NCBI GenBank assembly: GCA_014529385.2
Contig: CM043971.1
Coordinates: 26,889,769-26,953,768, forward strand
DNA: 64,000 nucleotides
Reading direction: 5' to 3'
Source of the DNA: Adiantum capillus-veneris
Lineage: Eukaryota; Streptophyta; Polypodiopsida; Polypodiales; Pteridaceae
A model generated the notes under the pieces. It searched no databases. It worked only from the letters and a program-made list of their open reading frames with translations, and was not told the DNA's origin. Made by a program: the position numbers and the translations under genes. Shown here in pieces: positions 45,597 to 55,894 of the stretch; position 1 is the first letter of the stretch; every line of letters begins with the position of its first letter.

Positions 45597-46695
45597 ATAT
45601 GTGTGTGTGTGTATGCGTGCGTGGGAACGGGGGGGGTTCCTTTTGTTTTTTTTTGGCAGTGCTATGGGCGATGCAGAGACGGAGGGAGGGGTGAATGGGG
45701 TGAGAGAGAGAGAGGTGTGTGTGTGTGTGGGAGTGTGGAGCGCACCTATGTGTAAGCGCGGGGGTGTGTGTGTAAGCAAGGGGGTGTAGAGCGGCTGTGT
45801 GTGCGCAAATGGGAGCGCACATGGGGGGCCGCCTATGCGGGCGAACGTGAAGCGCGAGGGAGTTAGGGGGGGGGGGGGGGGGGGGTGTTGTGTGGCTCCA
45901 ATCGGCGCCCGGCGGGGCTGGGTCCGGACTGCGCGGACGCGGAGGGTGAGCCCCAGGCCATCAGGTGCCGAGAACGAGGGGGGGTGAGCATAGTCAACGG
46001 GAGGGGTGTGAGAGAGAATAAATATATATGTATATAAATAAATAATCTCCCCCTAAGGCGGGTTCCCACCATGGGAAGATAAAGTGAGAGAGGGAGGTGG
46101 GGTTGTGAGTGGTGGTGAGAGGATAGGGAGGGGGAGTTGTGACAAGATAGGGAGGGAGAGAGAGAGTATCATCTAAGGCTCGCACGACCACTTCCAAGAG
46201 AGAGAGAGAGAGCTAGAGTTCAGTGATGGTAGGGGAGGGGGTGCTAGACCCATGGTCCGCCAGGAAGAAAACAGAGGGAGGGGGGGGGTAGTACGGCTCG
46301 TGGAATGTGGACGAGGGGAAAAATTGGGAAATAGGTGTCCCGCTGGAGGGTGTGGACAAGCAAAGACAGAGAGAGAAAGAATATTTTGAAGAGAGAGAGG
46401 GAGAATATACAGTAGTTGTGGCGGCCTGCCGGAGGGTGTGACAGAGGCTTAGGCGTCTCATGCGCCCACCGAGCCGGGTGATGCAGCGAGAGAGAGAGAG
46501 AATATTTGGCGGCGCCGAGCAGTAGGGGAGAGAGAGAGGAGGGAGTGGCCAAACTAGCGGCGCACCGCTAGTGGTTAAGCTTAAAAGGGAGTGGTGAATG
46601 GTAAAGAGTTTTTTTTTGTGTTGATTTTTTTTTCTTTTGGTAATAAGACTTCTCTTCCTTAGCGTGTGGTTCTCACGGTCATGGTTTCGAAAACT
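45597..46695 (-). repeat. Gypsy-3 5' LTR, part 2 (5' half)
   Basis: Matches 30770-31770 of the 3' LTR: 'gggcgatgcagagacgg', 'gcgcaaatgggagcgcacatggggggccgcc', 'ggttctcacggtcatggtttc'. The last ~10 bases of the LTR are missing, so the outer end is truncated. 45990-46140 is absent from the 3' LTR. Confidence 0.85.
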
Positions 46696-46741
46696 GGAAT
46701 GAACAAACTTTACTCCAAACAAAAATATTTATCAAAACTTT

Positions 46742-46954
46742 GAAGAATAAGTCCTATTACAACGTCAATATGATGAAGAACACAATATCACCACGAAACA
46801 ACCACATTTATTTAGAGAGTCTTCTTCTTCTTCTTGTGAATATTGTGGACGATCTGATCATCCCACTCATATGTGCTATAAGGGTCGATTCGACACCGAT
46901 CGTAATAGAGCATATGCTATTGAACATTGAAATAATATTGTATGAAAAACAAGT
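46742..46954 (+). pseudogene. Copia zinc-knuckle fragment fused to an LTR
   Basis: Matches 47383-47565 (zinc knuckle CEYCG ... H ... C). It ends at 'aaaaacaag' and continues without 3' leader or polypurine tract into LTR start TGTTGGAGC at 46955. Confidence 0.75.
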
Positions 46955-47049
46955 TGTTGGAGCTATACATGGCTCACTCTACTCAACTTGGTCTCACCTA
47001 TATATTTGTATCTTGTCCTCAATATGAATCAGTCTTTGGGAGCGTACCT

Positions 47050-47124
<75 letters not shown>

Positions 47125-47135
47125 ACATCTCAACA
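46955..47135 (+). repeat. Copia short LTR with long (CT)n
   Basis: TGTTGGAGCTATACATGG ... CATCTCAACA, 181 bp, of which 47052-47118 is (CT)n. TATATATTTG precedes the tract, so (CT)n is expected in the transcribed leader. Confidence 0.88.
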
Positions 47136-47149
47136 TGGTATCAGAGCGG
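47136..47149 (+). other. Primer-binding site (initiator tRNA-Met)
   Basis: TGGTATCAGAGCGG directly after the LTR. Confidence 0.88.
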
Positions 47150-49020
47150 TAACGATCACGTGCCGATTCAATTCATGGTGACAAAACAATATGTGTATGC
47201 GATTTGCATGTAAGATTCCAAATTTCTTAATACGGATCATGATGACGTGCTTGTCACTGAAGGACCTATATTTGAAGATTGGAATGTTACGTATACAGAT
47301 TGGCAACGACGTGATAAAGAAGCTCGTCAGTATATTCTTTCTGCTCTTAGTGATTCTCTTTTGATGATTGTTGGGCACGTCAATATGATGAAGAACACAA
47401 TATTACTACAAAACAACCACGTTTATCTAGAGACTCTTCTTCTTCTTCTTGTGAATATTGTGGACAATCTGATCATCCCACTCATATGTGCTATAAGCGT
47501 CGATTTGACACAGATCGTAATAGAGCATATGCTACTGAACATCGAAACAACATTGTACCAGAAACAAGCTGCGTCCTATGTTCAGTTGCTCCAGACATAA
47601 TACTTCATGTACATGATGGTTCACTTTTTATTGTTGATTCTGGTGCTACAGGAAATATGACATATCAGTCTATGTGGCTCCATAACTATCATCCACTACC
47701 AGTTCAACGTGTTGTTTATCTTGCTGATGATACGACTTGTCAAGTAAAGGGTATTGGAGATTTATATCTTGGTACCTTAACTTCTTCCACTCAAATTTTA
47801 CGAGGAGTATTACATGTACCAGATCTTCAACGTAATCTTCTTTCAGTTGCTAGACTTGTTGATCTTGGTCTCTTTGTTGGATTTGATCATACCAAATGCC
47901 GAATTGAAAAAGATGGACAGACTATAGCCACTGCTCCTCAAAATGGTAATTTGTTTGAATTCTCTCTCAATGATGCTATAGCAAATGTTGTTACTACTCT
48001 AGGTGATCATGATTGCAAAGTATGGCATCATGGTTTTGCTCATGCTGATTTCTCAAAACTCCTTGATCTTCAGCGTCGTGATCTTGTTCATGGCATGGAT
48101 CTTAAAGCTCATCCCCATATGGGATTTGTGAGTTTTGTGCTCTTGTAAAACATAATCGTAAACCCTTTCCTATTTCAAATACAACTCATTCCCATTACAT
48201 ATTGGATCTTGTTCATACTGATATATGTGGACCTCTACCTTGTTCGAGATCTCAATATTGCTACTTCATTACTTTCATTGATGATTTCTCACGGTATACG
48301 ACTGTATTTTTACTTAGACAAAAATCTAAGGCCTTATCTGTTTTCAAACAATTCCACAAGGCTGTGGAACTTCAAAGCGGTCGTCACCTTAAGAAGCTTT
48401 GTAGTGACAATGGAGGCAAATATGTTTCTCAAGAGTTTGTGAATTACTGTGTTGACAGTGGAATTCATCATGAACACACTATTCCATATTCACCTCAACA
48501 GAATGGCATTGCTGAGCGAAAGAATCGTACTATTCTCAATGTTGTAAGGTGTTTGTTGATTCATTCTAGTTTATCTCGTAGTTTTTGGGCTAAAGCTACT
48601 TTAACAACAATATTTATTCAGAATCATCTTCCTACTACTGCACCCTTTGGTAAGATACCCATCACAACATGGACAAGTGACATTCCTTCTGTATCTCATG
48701 TCAGAACCTTTGGATGTATTGCCTATATTCATGTTCCCAAAGAAACATGAACAAAGCTTGATGCTCCTGGTCTTAAAGTTATTTTTATTGGATATTTTGA
48801 CACTTTCAAAGGCTACAAATTATATGACCCTTCCTCCAAGAAAGTAATTGTGAATCGTGAGGCTACTTTTAACGAACATCTTATGGGAGGCTCATGGGCC
48901 ATGGATGATTCTGATGATACTAAATCATTGCTTCATGCTTTTCCATTTCTTTCAGATAATGAAACTCTTCCTATAGAGAAACTTTCCTCTTCACAATCAT
49001 CCATTCCGAATGCTGCCAAT
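47150..49020 (+). pseudogene. Copia copy B: shortened gag, protease, integrase
   Basis: A leader and two gag pieces (47226-47375 and from 47376) are joined by an internal deletion. Then zinc knuckle (CEYCGQSDHPTHMC), protease DSGATGNMTYQS (47639-47675), and the GAG-pre-integrase HHCC region (KVWHHGFAHADFSKL ... ending with a frameshift near 48128). Integrase core 48202-48750: DLVHTDICGPLP, FIDDFSRYTTVFLL, SDNGGKYVSQEF, PQQNGIAERKN (D, D, E present), then TGA at 48748-48750 where copy C has CGA. It continues as FIGYFDTFKGYKLYDPSSKKVIVN to 49020, where it switches into a G1 LTR. No RT or RNase H. Confidence 0.85.
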
Positions 49021-49284
49021 GATAGTGTGATTGTGATTGAGATTGAGAGTGAGAGTGTGATTGAGATTGAGATTGTGCACAAGATTGAGATTGTGACTGA
49101 GAGTGAGATTGTGATTGAGAGTGAGAGTGTGATTGAGATATCTCGGGGGTGGTTGGGAGGTTATGAAACGAGCTATCCTCTTCTTGTAACTATTATGCAT
49201 ACAGACTGCTTATTTCAACTATTCACTTTGTGTACTCTATAATTTTCATTATCAATGTATTTTGCTCTCCCATGTCGCGTCACA
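49021..49284 (+). repeat. G1 5' LTR, right part
   Basis: Opens inside a GATTGAGA/GTGTGATTG-type array (49021-49140), then 'cgggggtggttgggaggttatgaaacgagct', ending TGTCGCGTCACA. Confidence 0.8.
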
Positions 49285-49286
49285 AG

Positions 49287-49300
49287 TGGTATCAAAGCAG
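49287..49300 (+). other. Primer-binding site of the G1 derivative
   Basis: TGGTATCAAAGCAG, two bases after the LTR end. Confidence 0.75.
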
Positions 49301-49319
49301 TTTTAATTCTGCAACATCG

Positions 49320-50055
49320 ATGAAAGAATACGAGAACCAAGTGAAGAAAGACGAAGATGAAAGTGGAGTTAAATTATCAAAGGAGAAAAAACAAAAAAAG
49401 AATCGATGATGATGATGAGGACCTCGATGTAGGAGAAGCGAAAACCAAATAACTCTTCAAGAAGGCTAAGCTCAATGTGTTTGATGGCATAAGGAAGACA
49501 TGAAAAGATTTAAAAGCATGGATTGAAGAAATCAAAGCTTTTGGATTATGCTTTCAATATGGAGAACAAGACTAACAGACTTTCAAATGCTCGAGCAAAG
49601 TGATCGATAAGCAATCTTTACGGATCAAGATGGCTTAATTAGAGACTATTAGCAACGTGGATGATAAATGTAAGTCTTCTAGCCCTTCTTTGTGATGCTT
49701 TATGCCTTTACTATGTCATTTGAAAGCTTTTGTGATCAAATTCATGCATAAAAATGAGAAACTTGAACTTGATCAATTTCTTAATTGATTCGGGCAGTAC
49801 ACATTATTTCTTGTCCTTTGAATTGACTGAGAAATTAAATCTGAAAACAAACAGAGAACTTAAAAGATTTGTGGACTTAAATAGTGGTAATAAAAGTTTC
49901 ACGAAGTTGAAAATTTGTTTTTTTCTTTGAACAATTGAAAGTATAAAGAAGATTTTTATATCATAAACATGGATATGCATGATGTAATTATTGGTATCAA
50001 TTAGATGATTGAAAATCATGCTTTGATTGATTGTAAAGAAAGAAAAATCTCTCTT
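49320..50055 (+). pseudogene. G1 gag and aspartic protease remnants
   Basis: Gag begins MKEYENQVKKDEDE (49320) and later reads FKKAKLNVFDGIRKT, as in the G1 gag at 25010-25060, with several stops. Protease: LINFLIDSGSTHYFLSFELTEKLNL (Asp at 49787) and, about 200 bp on, a degenerate D-V-I-I-G-I ... IENHALIDC block near 49980-50040, typical of Ty3/gypsy proteases (LGMDWL ... A-x-I-D-C). A frameshift separates the two. Confidence 0.7.
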
Positions 50056-50349
50056 TAATCATTTAATGACGATAGTCACACTCTTCGTGGAAAGAAAGAG
50101 ATTCTAAATCTAGTTTTGGCCATGGAATTGATAAGGTGACTTAGACAAGAGTGTGAGATTTTTATAACTTTTATAAACGAGTTAAAAGATGAGGCTGAAA
50201 TAAAAAAGGAAAAAAATAAAAAAACAAACCCAAGAGTATGTGGAAAAGCTTCTTGTGATGAGTTGAAAGATATTTTTCTTGATGACCTACAAGGCGTTTC
50301 CCCCCCTTCCAACTCTGAGGACAGAGAGTTAATTTTGATAAGGGAAGAA

Positions 50350-51363
50350 TGTAATATAACTTATTTTCCAAGTTCTTATTGTTAGAAAGATTGTTATAGG
50401 TTAGATCTTTTGTTAAATATGGTTTAAAAGATTGTTGAATATTTTATGAGATAGAGAGTATTAGTCGAACACAAATGAGTTTGAGATATCGAGGGAGAAA
50501 ATATATTCTCTTCAGAATACATTAAAGATGTACTTAATAGCAATCACAGAGTTAAAATTGAGATTTTTATGAATATCAATGCTTTATGTTTATGTGTTTT
50601 AGTTGAAAATACATGGGTAGGCTTAAAATAAGTTGAAAAAGTAGTGGATACGGGTTTTAATGAGTCGCAACCTAAAAGTTGCATTTTTTAGCCAAAGCAA
50701 GAGGTTTTTCCTAATTCTGTCTGCGTTGTCTTATAGAACAGACTTGTTCCCGTCGTTTTGAGTACGTGGAAGTTTGATCAAGCTATGACAGAAACAAATT
50801 GTCAGCAGCAATAGGGTAACCTACAAGCAACAACATGTTAGCTTACAAACAGATATACACAGGTAATATCTCTTTTGTTTGATCCAATCAAGAAGTGGTT
50901 ATACTCTTTTATGATGGTACAAAATGATGTTTTGAATTTGTTTATCATGCTGATTTTGTTGCACGAGTATGTTCTTTTGGCTATTTTGTAGACGATGCAG
51001 AAACCAATGTGTGAAACAGGATTTGTGCAAGGTGTCATGATATTGGGATTGTGATCGTGTTGCGATTTCAATTATGATCATTGTTGCCATCAAGAGATTG
51101 AGATTGAGAGTGTGATTGTGATTGAGATTCAGAGTGAGAGCGTGATTGAGATTGAGATTGTGCACAAGATTGAGATTGAGATTGCGATTGTGATGCAGAG
51201 TGAGAGTGTGATTGAGATAGCTCAGGGGTGGTTGGGAGGTTATGAAACGAGCTATCCTCTTCTTGTAGCTATTATGCATACAGACTCCTTATTTCAACTA
51301 TTCACTCTCTGTACTCTATAATTTTCATTATTAATGTATTTCGCTCTCCCGTGTCACATCACA
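50350..51363 (+). repeat. G1 3' LTR
   Basis: Follows polypurine GATAAGGGAAGAA; begins TGTAATATAAC and ends TGTCACATCACA; 1,014 bp. Its inverted counterparts are 25825-26839 and 58629-59763. A GATTGAGA-type array lies at 51100-51225. Confidence 0.85.
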
Positions 51364-51809
51364 TTTTGAAGATGCTATATGGATGCAAGGAACACAAGTG
51401 AAGGATAGTACGGACCTTGTGAATGCTTACAATGCTACGTTAGAGAAAGAAATGTAAAATTTTCTTTTAAATGATCAATGATTTTGTCTCATAAGACTAG
51501 TTCTCTTTTTACTGTGCACAAGTTTAAGTAGTATGCATGCTTAGAATTATGTTTGTGATGATGACGTCTCTCAAACACCAAGTAGAATTTGTGAAACTAC
51601 TTTCGGAGAATGAAATGGATTCAAGAGAAAACATGCTTACGACAGCTAACTAAGTCTCACAAGCCCCAAATGGATTGGTCATCCATCTTGGAATGATGTT
51701 GTAGGGTAAAAACGGATGCTCCACCCACTAAAAAACATAGATTGATGACTACGGCTTTATCTCTTCTACCTCATAGTCAAGGACGACTATGATTTCAAGC
51801 GAGAGGGAA
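51364..51809. other. No gene recognised; possible 3' end of another gypsy element
   Basis: Ends with the purine run GCGAGAGGGAA before a TG at 51810, the pattern of a polypurine tract before an LTR. No integrase motif could be read. Confidence 0.35.
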
Positions 51810-52812
51810 TGTCATAAAATCTAATATCTAGCTCACCCAACTGATTTTCTAATATTAAATTGATTATTTAATGTGGGAGAATAAATGGAAATAAGAGTTA
51901 GAAAATAGACAGGTGCTTATGGATCTATCTTAGTACGAGACCAAAGCCATTGGTTTTTTATGAGAGATGGTTTGTCAAAGAGCAATGGTACCTAATGGAG
52001 CTTGAAAGACGTTAGGGCTAGCTTCATTAGGGCTAGCTTCATTACAAATCTCCAAAGGTTAATGTCAAAAGTATTTAGACCTAGGACCTTAGGCAAGCTA
52101 GGGTTGAGCTAGAGGTGGGAGACAGACCCAAGCTTGAGGTGCTTGTCGTGCTTTATGACTAAAGTGCTTCAGGTGCTTCATGACTAAGGTGCTTGAGGGG
52201 CTTGTGGTGTTCCAAAGTCAACACAATGCCTACAAAGAAGGGGGAGATCCCTAAAGCTAGTGACATGAGAGAGAACACACACACACACACACACACAAGA
52301 CAAGCCCAAGACTCAAGAGGTAATAAGGACACATGTCAAGCACCTACACACATAGCCTTCATATAGTGCCTAAAGCCTATTGGGTGACCTCTAAAGGGAT
52401 CCAATGAGAATTAATTTTAATTAAATAAGTGTTTAAAGAATTTTTCAAGCCCTCTCTCTCAAAGGGGAAAGGAGGACATTTGTACAAATGCTATCATGAT
52501 TGCTTGATATGCACTATGCATGTGAATTTCTAGGCTTGCAGGGTCCAATCAGATTCAGGGATGAGCTATAAGGAGGGGTCGTCCAAAGCAAGCTGGGGTG
52601 TTCTTGTGGGTATACTCTCTCTCACAGACACTCACAAGCTCTCATTCTCACTTTGTGAAAGTCCAGGAACTCCATCTCCTTCTCTAAACTTGAGAAGTTG
52701 AGAGCCTACACCAACACTCTTGGCTATGGAATGAAAATCCAACCAAGAGCCATGCTTCAATGCTATGCTAGCCATCTTCGTCAACTCCATTAGTATTCTA
52801 CTATGCTATGCT
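51810..52812 (+). repeat. Candidate LTR of a further gypsy family (right end undefined)
   Basis: Starts TGTCATAAAATCTAATATC after a polypurine-like tract. Contains (AC)n at 52275-52297 and no coding domain. The right end was not found before the Copia LTR at 52813. Confidence 0.35.
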
Positions 52813-52813
52813 T

Positions 52814-52872
<59 letters not shown>

Positions 52873-52967
52873 ATGTACGCTCCCAAAGACTGATTCATAT
52901 TGAGGACAACATACAAATATATAGGTGAAAACAAGTTGAGTAGAGTGAGCCATATATAGCTCAAACA
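52813..52967 (-). repeat. Copia copy C 3' LTR
   Basis: Sense strand starts TGTTTGAGCTATATATGGC after polypurine GAGTTGGGG and ends CTCAACA. (AG)n at 52817-52869 is (CT)n on the sense strand. Confidence 0.85.
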
Positions 52968-53165
52968 CCCCAACTCAAACAAAGGTCTCTAGCTTTGGAT
53001 GAAAAAACCCTTGGGGAGTTCAAGGGAAAAACCCAAGCCCCTATACAATGAGAAAATATGAACCAGTGATGATGATGTGAAAGTGAATTGTGCATCTATG
53101 TACAAATATACAAGTGACTCAAAGATCACAATGTGCAGATGTGGAGTGTGCATAGTGCATGGTAC

Positions 53166-54572
53166 CTATAGGATTACAATGTCTTTGGTCAGAATGTCTG
53201 CAATCATCTGGTCACTTGGACAGTGTTCAACCATAATGGTTCCGTTGCGTACTTCATACCTGACATAATGATAATGGACAACAATGTGCTTTGAGTTATT
53301 ATGTTGGACATAGTCTTTTGCAAGACTAATAACACTTTGGTTGTCACACCGTAACTGTGTTCTAGAAAGAGGAGAGTGACCAATATCAACCATCATTTGT
53401 CGAATCCATATCAACTCACGAGCTGCAAGTGATGCCGCAACATATTCTGACTCAGTCGTAGAAACTGCAACACAACATTGTTTCTTGCTAGTCTAAGAAA
53501 CAAGACAACAATTTATAAAGAAGCAGCTTCCACTAGTAGATCGCATAGATAAATGTGAGCTTGCCCAGTCTACATCAGTGTAACCCCAAAGAGAAAGAGA
53601 TTGTATAGATTCCGATGTAAGTTGTTGTTGATAGACCAAACCAAAATCTGTAGTGCCTTTCAAGTATTTCAACACACGCTTTGCTGCAGACCAATGCTTA
53701 AGAGAAGGACGTGCAAGATGTTGTCCAAGATAACTAGCAACAAACAGAATATCAGGAGGAGTGTTCATGCCAACAAATTGAAGACATCCAGTCAAGTTAG
53801 CATAAGGCTGATTTGTGACAAGTTGACCGCCATTGTCAAAAGTGTTCTTCATAGAGCTCGCAAGACAAGGTGTGTTGACCGAATGTGCATATTCCATACC
53901 AAACTTTTGAATAGCATCCGCAATAAACTTTGATTGTCGAAGGAATAAAATACCTTTTGCACGATTCCGTTGGATTTGAATGCCAAGACACGAGTGAATC
54001 TCTCCAAGATCCACCATATCAAATGCAGAAGAGAATAACTTTTTCACTTGCTGAAGAAATCCTAAATCATTGGAAACAAGGATGGTATCATCCACATAAA
54101 GAGCAAGAATCATTGGAAACAAGTATGGTATCATCCACATAAAGAGCAAGAATCACAAAATTGCTACCTTGGCGTTTTATGTATAAGTTGGGATCTGAAG
54201 AGCAAGAGATTAATCCTTTAGAGGTGAGAAAAAGATCAAATTTTGTATACCAGGCTCGCGAAGCTTGTTTGAGACCATATAGTGCCTTATGGATTTGAGC
54301 AACAAGGTCTTCTTTTCCTGGAATAGAAAACCCTTCTAGTTGTTCCATATAAATTTCCTCTTCCAAGTCACCCTTAATAAAAGCAGTTCGCAAATCCATT
54401 TGATGAGCTTCTAAATCAAATTGAACAGCAAATGCTTATAAACTCGAACACTTGTAATGCAAAAAACTGGTGAAATGGTCTTTTGATAATCAACACCAGC
54501 TACTTGGGAGTAACCTTTTGCAATTAAACGTGCCTTGAACTTGTCAAAAGATCCATCTAGTTTTACTTTTGT
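53166..54572 (-). pseudogene. Copia copy C reverse transcriptase and RNase H
   Basis: RT: MDLRTAFIKGDLEEEIYMEQLEGF, LYGLKQASRAWY, then FVILALYVDDTILVSND. A 43-bp tandem duplication (54069-54111 and 54112-54154) repeats the YVDD segment and shifts the frame. RT then resumes as LGFLQQVKKLFSSAFDMVDLGEI ... LGIQIQRN. RNase H: TTESEYVAA, RCDNQSVISLAKD, SKHIVVHYHYVRYEV. A TAG at 53493-53495 falls just ahead of TSKKQCC. The N-terminal RT (54400-54570) has further stops. Copies element RNA into DNA in the family; inactive here. Confidence 0.88.
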
Positions 54573-55894
54573 CACTTACACTTAATAGCTATACAACCAG
54601 GAGGTAATACAGTCAGTATCCATGTACCTTTAGAGATAAGAGAATTGTACTCTGCTTCCATAGCCTCTTTCCATTGATCCTTTTGTGGTAAAGAGATAGC
54701 TTCATCATAAGTAACGGGAGCTTCAGAAGTAGAAAAAGCATTATCAACAATATCATAATCATAAACATGACATGAGCCATGTTCAAAATCAATAGGCAGA
54801 TCAACAAAAATATCAATATCATCATTGGCAGCATTCGGAATGGATGATTGTGAAGAGGACATTTTCTCTATAGGAAGAGTTTCATCATCTGAAAGAAATG
54901 GAAAAGCCTGAAGCAATGATTTAGTATCATCAGAATCATCCATGGACCATGAGCCTCCCATAAGCTGTTCGTTAAAAGTAGCATCACGATTCACAATTAC
55001 TTTCTTGGAGGAAGGGTCATAGAATTTGTAGCCTTTGGAAGTGTCAGAATATCCAATAAAAATAACTTTAAGACCAGGAGCATCAAGCTTTGTTCGTGTT
55101 TCTTTGGGAACATGAATATAATCAATACATCCAAAGGTTCTGAAATGAGATACAGAAGGAACGTTACCTGTCCATGTTGTGATGGGTATCTTACCAAAGG
55201 GCACAGTAATAGGAAGATCATTCTGAATAAATACTGCTGTCAAAGTAGCTTCAGCCCTGAAAACACGAGATAAATCAGAATAAATCAACATACACCTTAC
55301 AACATTGAGAATAGTACGATTCTTTTGTTCAACAACGCCGTTCTATTGATGTGAATATGGAATAGTGTGTTCATGATGAATTCCACTGTCAACACAGTAA
55401 TTCACAAACTCTCGAGAAACATATTCGCCTCCATTGTCACTACGAAGATTCTTAAGGCGATGACCAGTTTGAAGTTCCGCAGCCTTGTGGAATTGTTTGA
55501 AAATAGATAAGGCCTCAAATTTTTGTCTAAGTAAAAATACAGTCGTATACCGTGAGAAATCATCAATGAAAGTAATGAAGTAGCGATATTGAGATCTCGA
55601 AGAAGGTAGAGGTCCACATATATCAGTATGCACAAGATCCAATATGTCATGGGAATGAGTTGTATTTGAAAGAGGAAAGGGTTTACGATTATGTTTTCCA
55701 AGAGCACAAAACTCACAAATTCCCATATGGGGATGAGCTTTAAGACCCATGCCATGAACAAGATCACGATGCTGAAGATCAAGGAGATTTGAGAAATCAG
55801 CATGAACAAAACGATGATGGCATACTTTGCAATCATGATCACCTAGACCAATAACAACATTTGCTACAGCATCATTGAGAGAGAGTTCAAACAA
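54572..55894 (-). pseudogene. Copia copy C integrase
   Basis: GAG-pre-integrase and zinc region (KVCHHRFVHADFSNLLDLQHRDL ... CEFCALGKHNRKPFP), then DLVHTDICGPLPSSRSQYRYFITFIDDFSRY and SDNGGEYVSREF, TAG at 55343-55345, and NGVVEQKNRTI with the catalytic Glu. Copy B has CAG at the stop position (PQQNG). The C-terminal part HVPKETRTKLDAPGLK keeps CGA where copy B has TGA. Confidence 0.88.

Larger units (their letters stand above)
29628..46695 (-). mobile_element. Gypsy-3: Ty3/gypsy element with dual RNase H and an extra upstream ORF
   Basis: Minus-strand order: 5' LTR (46695 to 38385, split), primer site, an upstream reading frame (38086-37377), gag with zinc knuckle, protease, reverse transcriptase, RNase H, a second plant-type RNase H, integrase, polypurine tract, 3' LTR (31782-29628). 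A second RNase H and an ORF ahead of gag are features of the Tat/Ogre group of plant gypsy elements. Net length is about 11 kb after removing the nested block 39522-45596. The LTRs (about 2.15 and 2.24 kb) differ visibly, so the element is old. All coding parts carry stops. Confidence 0.85.
49021..51363 (+). mobile_element. G1 deletion derivative: gag and protease only
   Basis: Partial 5' LTR (49021-49284), primer site (49287-49300), gag remnant, protease remnant, polypurine tract (50337-50349) and full 3' LTR (50350-51363). The interior is only about 1.07 kb; reverse transcriptase, RNase H and integrase are absent. Coding frames are broken. The left LTR is truncated where it fuses to Copia copy B. 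Confidence 0.75.

Noticed and set aside
48850-49242. Frame with Ile-Glu-Ser repeats fused to Copia pol
   Set aside because: The repeat part is the G1 LTR array after the chimeric junction at 49020. It is not a novel protein.
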